DNA of 64,000 bases from 40-80 sp964503665 (GTDB taxonomy: Bacteria > Bacteroidota > Bacteroidia > Flavobacteriales_D > Crocinitomicaceae): the NCBI GenBank assembly GCA_964503665.1, contig CAZDAR010000005.1, positions 33,251 through 97,250 on the forward strand. Reading direction: 5' to 3'. The first letter of the stretch is position 1, and every line of letters starts with the position of its first letter. Made by a program: the position numbers and the translations under genes. The notes below the pieces were generated by a model, which saw only the letters and a list, made by a program, of their open reading frames with translations, was not told the origin of the DNA and searched no databases. This document shows positions 63,539 through 64,000 of this stretch, piece by piece.

Positions 63539-64000
63539 ATTAATTTTCCTCACACATTTTAAATGTGCCTTGTTTTATGATTCTGAACTTTTCAGACTCA
63601 TATGTTCAGACAGTTGTACTGTTTAAACGGTGTTTTTTAACCTTCATGTAAATAAAACTACTTACGCGGTAAAAAATAAATTTCGAAAATGTATGATGAT
63701 AAAATTGTTGATGATAAAGAGGCTGTTTCCATTATTAAAATGTTTTCTCAGCATTTAAGGGATTTAATATTTCCTCTCTTTTGGGGTGTATTAAATTAAT
63801 GTATTACTTTATTCAATGATCATTTTCGGCAGCCTTATTCTTATTTCTTACTTAAAAAACAACCTTCAATCTGCCATTGTCTGGTTATTTTACAAATAAA
63901 TTATTGTTGTGAAGTTATTTTTATATCATTTCAACCTCTGAAACACACGTTATGTGCACTTCCAAACAATAAATTCACTTATTTGAATACAAAGGTATGT
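63539..64000. other. non-coding leader region of the helicase operon
   Basis: No convincing gene is seen. Near the helicase the DNA holds a palindrome and a small hairpin (TCTGAA/TTCAGA near 63582-63596), consistent with a structured leader. A minus-strand TACCTTTG at 63990-63997 matches the -7 promoter consensus at the window edge; if used it would give a leader of about 450 bases. A 36-codon plus-strand frame at 63689-63799 has no support. Confidence 0.4.
63553..63567. promoter_or_regulatory. 15-base palindrome before the helicase gene
   Basis: CACATTTTAAATGTG is a perfect 7+1+7 dyad 15 bases upstream of ATG 63538. The one-base loop argues against an RNA hairpin and for a protein-binding site or chance. 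It would be transcribed if the promoter is further upstream. Confidence 0.35.

Noticed and set aside
63689..63799. 36-codon plus-strand open frame
   Set aside because: No leader, domain or neighbour supports it, and it lies in the probable leader of the helicase operon.
1..64000. CRISPR arrays, insertion sequences or prophage
   Set aside because: No regularly spaced short repeats, transposase or phage structural genes were seen; the only tandem repeats are coding repeats at 11198-11977.

Overview
The window is chromosomal DNA of low G+C content from a Bacteroidota bacterium, most likely a member of Flavobacteriales. The evidence is sprA, the outer-membrane translocon gene of the type IX secretion system (T9SS), beside ruvA and a malic enzyme-phosphotransacetylase fusion; two secreted proteins with T9SS C-terminal signals, one of type A and one of type B; a short NuoG; and repeated TAnnTTTG promoter elements typical of this phylum. 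The genus cannot be fixed from the sequence alone.

Layout. 1-5.2 kb is an accessory and decaying stretch: a cut-off alpha/beta hydrolase, a lipoprotein followed by an in-frame barrel-like remnant, a frameshifted TSUP permease pseudogene, a YARHG-domain secreted protein, and an arsenic locus (arsR, arsM, and an arsC pseudogene that has lost its catalytic loop). 5.3-10.3 kb holds a DUF420 membrane protein, ahcY, two coupled FKBP-type prolyl isomerases, efp and an alpha/beta hydrolase. 10.4-13.5 kb holds a large repeat-containing T9SS type B protein and a small secreted partner. 13.7-24 kb holds ung, ccoI, ddl, rfbB, tRNA-Leu(CAA), maf, an ALDH7-type dehydrogenase and a large unknown exported protein. 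24-35.4 kb is a leftward run maeB-ruvA-sprA-lipoprotein-unknown. 35.6-47.3 kb is mixed: an e(P4)-type acid phosphatase, a glycosyltransferase fused to a periplasmic beta-sandwich domain, a FecBCD-like ABC importer, a T9SS type A protein, dksA-like and lspA, an ArsC/Spx-like protein, hutI and gpsA. 47.5-60.2 kb is a complete 14-gene NADH:quinone oxidoreductase (complex I) operon, nuoA to nuoN. 60.2-64 kb holds a lipoprotein between unusual hairpin-rich spacers, then a DEAD-box helicase and a cold-shock protein.

How the genes work together. The nuo operon supplies respiratory proton pumping, and CcoI would supply copper to a cbb3 oxidase encoded elsewhere. SprA would export the two T9SS cargo proteins seen here. 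ArsM can detoxify arsenite by methylation under ArsR control, while the neighbouring arsenate reductase is broken. The helicase and cold-shock protein look like one RNA-chaperone operon.

No phage, insertion sequence, CRISPR array or classical defence locus was seen. The least explained parts are the inverted-repeat-rich spacers around the 60.7-kb lipoprotein gene, the loop-deleted arsC pseudogene, and the unknown two-gene unit downstream of sprA.
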